Below are positions 17,752 through 26,027 of a DNA stretch of 64,000 nt, in pieces. This DNA comes from Bosea sp. (in: a-proteobacteria) (GTDB lineage: Bacteria; Pseudomonadota; Alphaproteobacteria; Rhizobiales; Beijerinckiaceae). A model generated the notes under the pieces. It ran no database searches and was not told the DNA's origin. It was given only the letters and a program-made list of their open reading frames with translations. A program made the position numbers and the translations under genes. How positions within the stretch are numbered: position 1 is the stretch's first letter; every line of letters starts with the position of its first letter. The stretch covers positions 920,698-984,697 of the forward strand of contig JAAVVV010000001.1 in assembly GCA_023910605.1 (NCBI GenBank). Direction: 5' to 3'.

Positions 17752-17783
17752 TATACACCGAAATGTACACCTGTTTGTACACC
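17752..17783. repeat. three 8-bp repeats at exact 12-bp spacing
   Basis: TATACACC (17752-17759), TGTACACC (17764-17771) and TGTACACC (17776-17783) are separated by 4 bases each, giving an exact 12-bp period. The spacing resembles an operator or iteron array. It lies about 150 bases upstream of the hypothetical gene at 17931. Confidence 0.5.
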
Positions 17784-17869
17784 TCGGCTCATCTCTAGAG
17801 CCGGCCTTGGCTGAAAAAGCACAAGGAAATCAAGGGTTCGAGGGCTCGGGACGGACAGTCCCGCCCTGT

Positions 17870-17883
17870 CCGCCATTACTCAG
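17870..17883. repeat. 14-bp direct repeat, left copy
   Basis: CCGCCATTACTCAG occurs here and again at 18574-18587, 704 bp apart, bracketing one hypothetical gene. The left copy follows a stem-loop (CGGACAG/CTGTCCG, 17852-17872). The right copy overlaps the left end of the IS427-type element. It might be an attachment-site duplication of a small excised or decayed island; no integrase lies between the copies. Confidence 0.4.
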
Positions 17884-17930
17884 GTTTTCGCACATTTGCG
17901 ATCGTGTGCGTTTAGCTTCGAATAGTTCCA

Positions 17931-18518
17931 TTGTTGAAGACGGGATTGACCCTCACGAGACGCGACGGTGCGCGGCGACTTCTCGATGAAGCCATTCGGC
18001 TTTGGCTAGATGCTCGTGATCCATTGGCTGTTCACGCGCTGACCATGGCGGCGTTTGGTGTTCTTCGCGACCTGCATCAGCATGAGAACGAGGGCGAACA
18101 TCTCCGTCTAAAGGATCTACTGAGCGAAATTGGCAGCTCGCGCCTCGTCGAACTGTGGAACAAGCTAAAACACGCAGATCGTGATCCCGAGGTGCCGCTC
18201 TCCGTGCCATCAGAAAAAGAAAATGAATGGCGGATGGGGATGGCTTTGGTGATTTATCGCACTCTTGAGCGTGACTTAACGCCGGAAATGGGCGCGTTTC
18301 ACCTAATGTCGCTTTCCGCTTATCCGGACAACTTTCAGGTCGTTGCGGATGAAGACCCTGATATCGAACACGGTGCCCAGGTCGCAGCCGCCCTCATGCG
18401 GGAAGACGTTGAACTCCGAAGAACGATTGTACGGTCATTTTTGAAGCTGATCGTTGACGGATCGCTTCCTGCAAATGTCAATCTGCGCCGACGCCACCGA
18501 AACGACTATTCTTCGTAG
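17931..18518 (+). CDS. hypothetical helical protein, 195 residues
   Basis: A predicted soluble, mainly helical protein. Conserved-looking segments are DEAIRLWLDARDPLAVHALT (about residues 19-38) and LWNKLKHADRDPEVP (about 74-88). They recall a group of small uncharacterised bacterial proteins that share a KHADRDP motif; I cannot give a function. Codon use is less GC-biased than in the neighbours (ATA-, AAA- and GAA-rich in places), which suggests horizontal acquisition. It lies alone between a 12-bp-period repeat array and an IS427-type element, bracketed by a 14-bp direct repeat. Confidence 0.5.
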   Translation: MLKTGLTLTRRDGARRLLDEAIRLWLDARDPLAVHALTMAAFGVLRDLHQHENEGEHLRLKDLLSEIGSSRLVELWNKLKHADRDPEVPLSVPSEKENEWRMGMALVIYRTLERDLTPEMGAFHLMSLSAYPDNFQVVADEDPDIEHGAQVAAALMREDVELRRTIVRSFLKLIVDGSLPANVNLRRRHRNDYSS

Positions 18519-18573
18519 CCGGAAGTATTGCGCACAATCCTGAGCAGATCACTCGCACCCGGTTTCCTCCGCC

Positions 18574-18587
18574 CCGCCATTACTCAG
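18574..18587. repeat. 14-bp direct repeat, right copy
   Basis: Second copy of the sequence at 17870-17883. Its last five bases are also the first bases of the IS427-type terminal repeat, so part of the match could be coincidence. Confidence 0.4.
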
Positions 18588-19479
18588 AGCCCGATTCAAA
18601 AGTTCACGTGCAGATTGAGTGTCTTGCGATGCGTCTGGTGAGCATGCGGATGCTGGCGATATGGGCGAAGGCTGTGGAGCTTGCGATGGATTTCTCCCAA
18701 TCCTTGGCAAGACGGCGGCATCGATTGAGCCATGCGAATGTTCGCTCGACCACCCATCGGCGGGGCAGGACGACGAAGCCCTTTGCGGCATCGGACCGTT
18801 TGACGATTTCGATTGTCCAGCGGCCATGGCCTCGCATGGCATCCTTCAGTTTGCCCCCAGCATAGCCGCCATCAGCAAAGATATGACGCAGCCAGGGACA
18901 GCGGAAGCGGATCGCCTTGAGCAGGTCAGGAGCACCATCACGATCCTGAATGTTGGCACCGTGGACCAGCACGAAGATCAGGAAGCCGAGCGTGTCGGTG
19001 ATGATATGGCGCTTGCGGCCTTTGATTTTCTTTCCTGCATCATACCCCGAAATCCCGCCACTTTCGGTGGTTTTGACGCTCTGGCTGTCGATGATGCCGG
19101 CGGTGGGCTGAGCCTGCTTACCCTCAATCTCTGTGAGGTCGCGCGGCTGAGATCGTCGTGCGGGCCGCGATGCGCGACCTCATTGAAGCCGGATTGAACG
19201 AACCCGCTGGCGCGGGAGCCTATGGGGATAGTTGCTGGCGAGTGCGGCAACAGATCTTGCTGTTGGCACGGGGTCTGGCCCTGATCCGCCCTGTTCGCTG
19301 ATTGCCGCCAGCTATTCTGCAGCATGCAATGAGCCGGAGCGAGCGCTTCTGTACCATGTTGGCGATGCCAAGGGTTGATCTGGTTGTCGTTCGATGCTGC
19401 AGGGCGCAAGGGGTCGTACTCCGCAACGTATCAGCGAGCGGATTGATGATGCCGGATGGTCGAAGGCTGCGAACTGTCG

Positions 19480-20677
19480 TCATGAGGTGTCTGGGCAGGG
19501 CTGGCAGCGTGGCAGGAGCCGGGTGATGCGCATAGTTCCCCCGCAGCACGGACAGATCACTGGATCGAGGGCCTTCTGCTTTGGCTCTGGAGCGTGCTTG
19601 ACCGCAGCGTCATGTTCAGTGGTGCGCGGATGACCGATCCCGCAAGCTTCGGCGGCAGCAATAGTCTGACGGATGGCAGCCAGCTTGATGCGGCGGCAAC
19701 CGTTGGCGAGGAAGCCGAAGTGGCGGATACGGTGGAAGCCGTCTGGCAGGGCGTGCAGCAGGAAGCGGCGAATGAACTCGCCTGCATCGAGCTTCATGAC
19801 GCGGACAGCACTGCCATGGCGATAGTCCCGCCAGCGGAAAGAGACACTGCTTGTCGTCCATGGCGACGAGGCGGCTGTTGGCGATGGCGACACGGTGGGT
19901 GTAGCGACCGAGGTAGGCCAAGACATGCTGCGGCGAACCAAAGGGCGGTTTGGCATAGACAACCCAGTCGGTGCGTCGCTGCGCGGCGAGCCAGGAAGTG
20001 AAGACTTCGACATCGTTGAGGACGGCAAGCTCGCCAAAGAAGCCAAGTTGACCCGTGGTTCTGGCCTCCTGGAGCCTCTCGACGAAGCGACGGCGGAACA
20101 ATTGCGAGAGGACATGGATGGGCAGGAGAAAGTTCGGCCTGCAGGCGACCCACCGACCATCGTGGGCCAGTGCACCGCCCGGAACCAGACAATGCACATG
20201 AGGATGATGTGTGAGCGCTTGCCCCCAGGTGTGGAGAATGGCGACGGCACCAACCTCGCCACCCAGATGGCGCGGATCACGGCCGGCGGTCCTCAGCGCG
20301 TAGGCCGCCGCCTCGAACAGGATGGCGTAGACAATGGCCTTGTTCTGGAAGGCCAGCGCGCCGATCGGGGCAGGCACTGTGAAGACGACATGGAAGTAGG
20401 ACGTGGGCAGCAGATCCTTTTCCCGCTCCGCCAGCCATGCCTCCCGCGCCGCGCCCTGGCACTTCGGGCAATGGCGGTTGCGGCAAGAGTTGTAGGCGAT
20501 GCGGCTGTGCGTGCAGCCGTCGCAAGCTTCCACATGCCCGCCCAGAGCTGCCGTGCGGCACAGCGCGATGGCGCTCATGACGCGCGTCTCGACCCGGCCA
20601 AGCGGCACGGGCCGTTCCCGGCGATAAGCAGGACCGTGGCGGCGGAAGACATCCGCCACCTCCAGAGCGCTGTGCAT
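19480..20677 (-). pseudogene. IS91-family transposase, frameshifted (copy 2)
   Basis: Same sequence as the gene at 6556-7753: an N-terminal zinc cluster, the HTWGQALTHHPHVHC segment, and an extra base near 19846 that moves the C-terminal third into another frame. Because both copies share the lesion, it was already present in the parent element, or it is part of a programmed frameshift. Confidence 0.75.
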
Positions 20678-20686
20678 CTCCGTTAC

Positions 20687-21559
20687 TCAGACGGGAGGCG
20701 TCACGGTGAGGTCGAGCCGATCGAGCGGGCTTCGCGTCCTGGCGATTGTCGTGGTCGCCACATGGGTGTAGCGCGCCGTCGTCGACAGATTGGCGTGGCC
20801 CAACAGCACCTGGATAATGCGGATATCGGTCCCGCTCTCCAGAAGATGGGTGGCGAAGCTATGGCGCAGCGTATGCACGCTGACCTTCTTCGTCAGGCCT
20901 GCCGCCTTTGCAGCCGAGCGGCAGGCCGCGTGCAGAACCTGCACATCCATCGGCTTGTCCGGGCCGCGACCGGGGAAAAGCCAATCGCCTGGGCGTGCCA
21001 GCCGCCAGTAGCTGCGCAGGATCGCCAGAAGCGCGGCAGAGAGCATGACAGTGCGGTCCTTCGCGCCCTTGCCGTGCCGGACCTGCAGCACCATCCGGGC
21101 GCTGTCGATGTCGGTAACCTTCAGGCTCACCGCCTCCGAGGCCCGAAGGCCCGCTGCATAAGCCGTCGTCAGCGCGACGCGCGTCTTCAGGGAGGGTACT
21201 GCCTCCAGGAAGCTCACGACCTCGTCCGCCCCCAGGATCGCAGGCAGCTTGCGCGGTGTGCGGGCGTAGACGATGCGCTCGGGAATCTCGGCGCGGTCCA
21301 GTGTGACGCCGTAGAAAAAACGCAGGGCGCAGACCGTCTGGTTCAACGCGGGCCAGGAGATCCCCTGGCTGACCAGATGCACCTGGAACGAACGCACGTC
21401 CTCCAGACCAAGCCAGTCTGGCGAACACCCAAAATGGCGGCTGAACTTCGTCACCGCATGCAGATAGGATCGCTGTGTGGCTGGAGACAGATTGCGCAGT
21501 GTCATGTCGTCGATCATGCGTCGGCGCAGGGCGCTCATCGCAGGCTTGGCTTCGGTCAT
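20687..21559 (-). CDS. tyrosine recombinase of IS91-like element (copy 2)
   Basis: Identical to the 290-residue recombinase at 7763-8635, with the full Arg-Lys-His-Arg-His-Tyr catalytic set. It is intact and, with the transposase frameshifted in both copies, may be the only active enzyme of the element. Confidence 0.88.
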   Translation of the reverse strand: MTEAKPAMSALRRRMIDDMTLRNLSPATQRSYLHAVTKFSRHFGCSPDWLGLEDVRSFQVHLVSQGISWPALNQTVCALRFFYGVTLDRAEIPERIVYARTPRKLPAILGADEVVSFLEAVPSLKTRVALTTAYAAGLRASEAVSLKVTDIDSARMVLQVRHGKGAKDRTVMLSAALLAILRSYWRLARPGDWLFPGRGPDKPMDVQVLHAACRSAAKAAGLTKKVSVHTLRHSFATHLLESGTDIRIIQVLLGHANLSTTARYTHVATTTIARTRSPLDRLDLTVTPPV

Positions 21560-22111
21560 CGGGAACTCCTGGTGGGATGAGTGGCTTCAACACCCAAACC
21601 TTCCCATCAGGAGCTGCCCGTCACAAACCGCGCACCCCTCCCGCGACAGCGGGTTCGTTCAATCCGCAATCTCGCGTGCGGCCATCACCAGAAGCTGGTT
21701 CATGGTTTCCAGAAGGCCACTGTCCCGCCAACGATAGAAATAGCCGCGCACGGTCGAGACAGGTGGGAAATCACCCGGCAGCATGCGCCATTGGCATCCG
21801 CTCGAAGCAATAAACAGGATCGCTTCCACCACATCGCGCATGTCCGTGGTTCTGGGCCGACCGCCGCGCTTGGCGGCGGGAACCATCGGCGCGATCAGTG
21901 CCCATTCCCGGTCGGTCAAATCACTTGGAAACCGCAAACGATCACGGTTATGCTCAGCACGAGCGATAGCAGTCCAGGTCATCGGAAACCCCATTTGATT
22001 CAGCACCAAAAGGGAATCACAACCTACTGATATCGCTCAACTCCTTTTAAATCGGGCTCTGAGGGGTGGATTGTGGGTTTGCGCGGGGGGCGTCGGGATC
22101 TGGCGCGAGCC

Positions 22112-22984
22112 TCAGGCGTAGCGGCGGCGGATCAGCAGGCTCGAGGCGATGGTGAGGATCAGCGTCACCGTCATGAGGATGAAGGAGACGGCGCCGCCGA
22201 AAGGCCAGTTGTTCTGCTGCGCGAAGGTGGAGAAGACCAGCGGCCCCATGGTCTGGAACTTCGGCCCGCCCAGCAGAACCGGCGTCGCATAGGCGTTCAT
22301 CGCCAGGATGAAGGTGAGGATCACGCCCGCGAGGATGCCTGGCAGCGCGAGCGGAAACAGCACCCGCAACGCCATGGTCATGGGCGGCGCGCCGAGCGAG
22401 AAGGCCGCTTCCTCGACATTGCGGTCGATGCCCTCGATCACGCTTTGCAGGGTCAGCACCATGAAGGGCATGTTGACCGCGATGATGCCGATGACCACCG
22501 CCATCTCGGTGTACATGATCTCGATGGGCACGGAGATCACGCCCATGCCCATCAGGCTGGCGTTGACGAAGCCCTTCGATCCGAAGGCGACCATCCAGCC
22601 GGCGGCACGCACCGCGTTGCCGACGAACAGCGGCAGCACGATTGCCATCACGAGCAGGTTCTTGTAGCGCGACTGGGTGCGCGCCAGCACGTAGGCAAGC
22701 GGGAAGCCGAAAATCAGGCAGAAGATCGTGCAAAGAACCGCGACGCGGACGGTGCGCCACAGAACCTGCAGATAGAACGGGTCGGTGAAGAACTTGACAT
22801 AATTGGCGATGGTCAGCGCATCGACCATCAGCTTGCCCGGAACGAAGGCGTTCAGGCTGTAGCGGAAGAGGATCGCGATCGGCACAAGCAGGCCGATCGC
22901 GACGAAGATGGTGGCGGGCACGAGCAGGCCCGCCGCCGTGAGGTTGCCGGGCTCGCCGACCGGTCGTTGTGAAGCATGCGCCAT
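22112..22984 (-). CDS. ABC importer permease, PotB-like
   Basis: A 290-residue inner-membrane permease with six segments and a long N-terminus. The EAA loop (VEEAAFSLGAPPMTMALRVLFP, about residues 195-216) contacts the ATPase. It belongs to the spermidine/putrescine (POPT) permease type. It is the last gene of a leftward operon and begins 19 bases after the binding-protein stop. The operon's second permease is at 25183-25998; the two would form a heterodimer. The substrate is unknown. The left end of the operon is close to the IS427-type element (22063), which has not cut the gene. Confidence 0.9.
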   Translation of the reverse strand: MAHASQRPVGEPGNLTAAGLLVPATIFVAIGLLVPIAILFRYSLNAFVPGKLMVDALTIANYVKFFTDPFYLQVLWRTVRVAVLCTIFCLIFGFPLAYVLARTQSRYKNLLVMAIVLPLFVGNAVRAAGWMVAFGSKGFVNASLMGMGVISVPIEIMYTEMAVVIGIIAVNMPFMVLTLQSVIEGIDRNVEEAAFSLGAPPMTMALRVLFPLALPGILAGVILTFILAMNAYATPVLLGGPKFQTMGPLVFSTFAQQNNWPFGGAVSFILMTVTLILTIASSLLIRRRYA

Positions 22985-23003
22985 GGCGAGCCGCTGTCCC
23001 GGA

Positions 23004-24068
23004 TCAGGCCTTGAAGACCTTGTCCCACCACTCCTTCATCGCCGCGTCGTTCTGCGCGAGGAAGGCGTAGTCGAGATCCTTCATCTTCTTGTTCTCCTCC
23101 TCGGTGAAGCCGATGCGCTTCTGGAGGTCGGGCGCGACGGCGGCTGTCGTCACGGTTGGATTGAAGCCCATGTCGATGGCGAAGTTCTCCTGTGCGCCCT
23201 TCTCCAGCATGGCGTCCATGTAGGCATAGGCGGCGGCCTTGTTGGGCGCGTTCTTCGGGATCATGAAGCCCGAGACATAGGCCATGGTGCCCTCACTCGG
23301 AGCAACGGAATCGACCGAGATGCCGGCATTCTGCCACTGCACGGCGCGGGCCTTCCACATCATCCCGATGCTGATCTCCTCGGTCTTCAGAGCCTGGGCG
23401 AAGGCCTCGTTGGTGGGATAGATGCGGGCGCCGGCGCGCTTTGCGGCGAGCAGCAGTTCCTTGCCCTTCTCGAGGCTCGTCATGTCGCCTGTGGCGGCAA
23501 GCCCCGCTGCCAGCATCACGAATTGGTACTGGATGTCGATGAAGCCGAGCTTGTTGCCATATTTCGGATCGAAGCAATCCTTGTAGCTCGTGGGGGCGGG
23601 GGTCACGAGCTTCGGGTTGTAGACCACAACCTTGCCGGAGATGATGTGGCCGACGCCGAACGGATAGCGCGCGATCGGGATGAGGTTGGCGGCATTCTTG
23701 AGCCTGGAATAGTCGATCGGATCGGCGACGCCCGCCGCATCCATCTCGAACATCTGCGCGGCCGACAGTCCCTGGATATCGGTCGTTCCGCGCGGCAGCC
23801 GGCGTTCGGCGACCATCTTGGCCCGGCGCGGCGCATCCGACGCCTGGTCCTGCACGACCTCGAAGCCCTTGGGCTTGAGGAAGGGCTCCTCGACGTTCTT
23901 GGACAGCAGGCGCGCATAGTCGCCGCCCCACGTGCCGACGACGACGCGCCCGGCGGCCTGCGCTGTGGCCTCGCTGGAGCCGACGGCCGGCAACAGCGCT
24001 CCTGCGGCTGCGAGGCCGAGGCCCTTCAGCGTGGTGCGCCTGTCAATTCCCTTGGTGACCTTCGACAT
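23004..24068 (-). CDS. periplasmic substrate-binding protein, PotD-like
   Basis: A 354-residue extracellular solute-binding protein of the polyamine/opine type. The N-terminus has a twin-arginine signal (DRRTTLKGLGLAAAGALL) ending near ATAQA, so export is probably by Tat. VVVGTWGGDYARLL opens the mature domain and is typical of the family. The ATG at 24068 is chosen because GGGGAGA lies just upstream; the longer open frame has no signal peptide. It sits between the ATPase (24118-25179) and permease genes. The ligand cannot be told from sequence; the nearby amidohydrolase and RidA suggest an amide or amino compound rather than a plain polyamine. Confidence 0.9.
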   Translation of the reverse strand: MSKVTKGIDRRTTLKGLGLAAAGALLPAVGSSEATAQAAGRVVVGTWGGDYARLLSKNVEEPFLKPKGFEVVQDQASDAPRRAKMVAERRLPRGTTDIQGLSAAQMFEMDAAGVADPIDYSRLKNAANLIPIARYPFGVGHIISGKVVVYNPKLVTPAPTSYKDCFDPKYGNKLGFIDIQYQFVMLAAGLAATGDMTSLEKGKELLLAAKRAGARIYPTNEAFAQALKTEEISIGMMWKARAVQWQNAGISVDSVAPSEGTMAYVSGFMIPKNAPNKAAAYAYMDAMLEKGAQENFAIDMGFNPTVTTAAVAPDLQKRIGFTEEENKKMKDLDYAFLAQNDAAMKEWWDKVFKA

Positions 24069-24117
24069 TTCGACTTCTCCCCTTCTTGTGACTCGAATGG
24101 CGGCGGATGCCGCAGTT

Positions 24118-25179
24118 TCAGGCAGCCTCGCGCGCAAACACGAGACAGGCCGAGGCCGGCCAGCCGACCTCGATCGCGTCGCCGACGGCCGGAGCGAGGC
24201 TGTCGGATCTGTTGGGAATCTGCACCATGACATGGTCGGCGTCGTTCAGGCGCACATGCACGTCGAGCATCGCGCCCAGATAGGACACGAAGCTCACCGT
24301 GCCCGCAGCATGATTGTCGAGGCCGCGCGCGGCTGGGCCAAGCGTGAGCCGCTCGGGTCGCAGCGCGATGGTGGCGGGCCCCTGCCGGGACGCAGCCGGG
24401 CAGATGAGCGCAAGCCCGCCATCCGAGCGGAAGGCGCCATCGCCCGTCACCATGCCCGCGATCATCGTGGAGCGGCCGACGAAATCGGCGACGAACAGGT
24501 CGGCGGGGCGCTCGTACAGGTCCGACTGCGTGCCGACCTGGCGGACCGCGCCGTCGGACATGACGACGAGGCGGTCCGCCATGGTCAGGGCTTCCTCCTG
24601 GTCGTGGGTCACCATCACCGTGGTCAGGCCGGTCTGCTGCTGCAGCGCCCGGATCTCGAGGCGCACCTGCAGGCGCAGCTTGGCGTCGAGGTTCGAGAGC
24701 GGCTCGTCGAGCAGCAGCACATCGGGCCGGATGACGAGCGCGCGGGCAAGCGCCACGCGTTGCTGCTGCCCGCCGGAAAGCTGGCGCGGATAGCGCTCGC
24801 CATAGCCATCGAGCCGGACGAGCCGCAGGGCTTCGGCGACCCGCGGGCCGATCTCGCTGCGTGAAGCCTTTCGCATCTCGAGCCCGAAGGCGACGTTCTG
24901 TGCGACCGTCATGTGGGGAAACAGCGCATAGCTCTGGAAGACGAGGCCGGCATTGCGCTTCCAGGGCGGAAGGCTGGTGATGTCCTGATCGCCGATGCGG
25001 ATCGAACCGCCGCTCGGCGGCACGAAGCCCGCGATCATGCGCAGCGTGGTGGTCTTGCCGCAGCCGGACGGGCCGAGCAGCACGAGAAACTCGCCATCCC
25101 GGACCTCGAGCGAAACGGATTTGACCACGGCGACATCGCCGTAGCTCTTGGTCAGTCCGTCAAGGGTCAGTGAGGCCAT
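24118..25179 (-). CDS. ABC importer ATPase, PotA-like
   Basis: A 353-residue ATPase. Walker A is GPSGCGKT (residues 36-43), the signature is LSGGQQQRVALARAL (about 135-149) and Walker B is VLLLDEPLSNLD (about 154-165). It has a C-terminal TOBE domain of about 110 residues, as in PotA/FbpC/UgpC-type ATPases. Its start lies 3 bases after the stop of the permease gene at 25183, so translation is probably coupled. It energises the importer formed by the permeases at 22112-22984 and 25183-25998. Confidence 0.92.
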   Translation of the reverse strand: MASLTLDGLTKSYGDVAVVKSVSLEVRDGEFLVLLGPSGCGKTTTLRMIAGFVPPSGGSIRIGDQDITSLPPWKRNAGLVFQSYALFPHMTVAQNVAFGLEMRKASRSEIGPRVAEALRLVRLDGYGERYPRQLSGGQQQRVALARALVIRPDVLLLDEPLSNLDAKLRLQVRLEIRALQQQTGLTTVMVTHDQEEALTMADRLVVMSDGAVRQVGTQSDLYERPADLFVADFVGRSTMIAGMVTGDGAFRSDGGLALICPAASRQGPATIALRPERLTLGPAARGLDNHAAGTVSFVSYLGAMLDVHVRLNDADHVMVQIPNRSDSLAPAVGDAIEVGWPASACLVFAREAA

Positions 25180-25182
25180 CGA

Positions 25183-25998
25183 TCAGACAACTCGGGCAAG
25201 CTTGACGTAGCGGTCGGTGATGATCATCGCCGTTGCGATGAGCAGGATCTGGAGGACGGAGACGGCGGCGACGGTCGGATCGATCTTCCATTCCAGATAC
25301 TGGAGGATGGCGATCGGCAGCGTGATGCGTCCTGGCCCCACGAGGAACAGGCTCATCTCTAGATTGCCGAAGGAGGTCACGAAGCCGAACAGGGCGCCAG
25401 CCACGACGCCGGGCCGGATGGCCGGCAAGGTGACGCGGAAGAAGGTGGTCCACTGGTTGGCGCCGAGGCTCTGGGCCGCTTCCTCCGCCGCCCGGTCAAG
25501 CCCCGCGAGGCTGGCTGTGACGAGCCGGACTGTCCACGGGATCACGATGAGCGTGTGGCCCGCGATGAGGCCGCCGATCGAGCCCAGGATCGGCAGGCCC
25601 GTGGCGATCTCCGTCTCGATCTGGAAGACATAGATGGCCGTGCCCATGACCACGCCGGGCACCACCAGCGGCAGCAGCAGGAACTGGCTCATCGCGGCGT
25701 TGCCGGTGAACTGCCTGCGCGCCAGGATCAGGCTGGCCGGCACCGCGAGGGCAAGGCCGATCACGGTGGCCGCCACCGCGACCTGCACGCTTGTCCAGAG
25801 CCCGGTGACGAAGTTCCGGTTGTTGCCGATCGCGCCGAACCATTTGAGCGAATAGCCCTCTGGCGGGAAGGAGGGAATCTCCTGCGCGAAGAAGGCCAGC
25901 CAGGTCACGAAGACCAGCGGCATGAGGATGAAGCTGAGGGTCAGACAGGCGACGCCATGCAGCGCCACCCTTCCCGCAAGCCGTCCATCCGCGATCAT
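25183..25998 (-). CDS. ABC importer permease, PotC-like
   Basis: A 271-residue permease with six membrane segments and the EAA loop AAEEAAQSLGANQWTTFFRVTLP (about residues 165-187). The start ATG at 25998 follows GAGGGG at a suitable distance and gives the normal length; a much longer open frame upstream overlaps the amidohydrolase gene and is not used. It lies 29 bases after that gene. It pairs with the permease at 22112-22984. Confidence 0.9.
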   Translation of the reverse strand: MIADGRLAGRVALHGVACLTLSFILMPLVFVTWLAFFAQEIPSFPPEGYSLKWFGAIGNNRNFVTGLWTSVQVAVAATVIGLALAVPASLILARRQFTGNAAMSQFLLLPLVVPGVVMGTAIYVFQIETEIATGLPILGSIGGLIAGHTLIVIPWTVRLVTASLAGLDRAAEEAAQSLGANQWTTFFRVTLPAIRPGVVAGALFGFVTSFGNLEMSLFLVGPGRITLPIAILQYLEWKIDPTVAAVSVLQILLIATAMIITDRYVKLARVV

Positions 25999-26027
25999 GT
26001 TGTCGATCCCCTCAAGCGAACCGTGCC

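Larger units (their letters stand above)
19132..21666 (-). mobile_element. IS91-like element with tyrosine recombinase, copy 2
   Basis: Identical by eye to copy 1 (6208-8742), including the terminal hairpin, the 28-bp inverted repeats and the frameshift in the transposase. It interrupts the IS427-type transposase. The heptamer CAATCTC lies at both junctions (19125-19131 and 21667-21673) and one copy is explained by the interrupted reading frame, so it looks like a 7-bp target duplication. That would be unusual for IS91-type movement. Confidence 0.8.
18604..22009 (-). pseudogene. IS427-type IS5 transposase, split
   Basis: The N-terminal half (22009 down to 21667) reads FPSDLTDREWALIAPMVP and CQWRMLPGDFPPVSTVRGYFYRW, and stops at MAAREI. 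The C-terminal half (19131 down to 18604) continues IEGKQAQPTAGIIDSQSVK (first Asp), then FADGGYAG (second Asp) and RRWVVERTFAWLNRCRRLAKD (Glu). Removing the 2.5-kb insertion and one copy of its 7-bp flanking repeat restores a continuous reading of normal length. The gene is inactive only because of this insertion. Confidence 0.85.
18583..22063 (-). mobile_element. IS5-family (IS427-type) element, interrupted
   Basis: Inverted repeats of 20 bp with one mismatch, CTCAGAGCCCGATTCAAAAG at 18583-18602 and its complement at 22044-22063, bound the element. It holds the two halves of one transposase gene on the minus strand, separated by the second copy of the IS91-like element (19132-21666). No clear target duplication is seen outside the repeats. 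Confidence 0.8.

Noticed and set aside
17821-17883. Possible tRNA-Ser or tmRNA 3' end (GGTTCGAGG ... CTGTCCGCCA)
   Set aside because: The T-arm bases do not pair, and no anticodon arm or acceptor partner can be found upstream. Only the stem-loop and the 14-bp direct repeat are reported.
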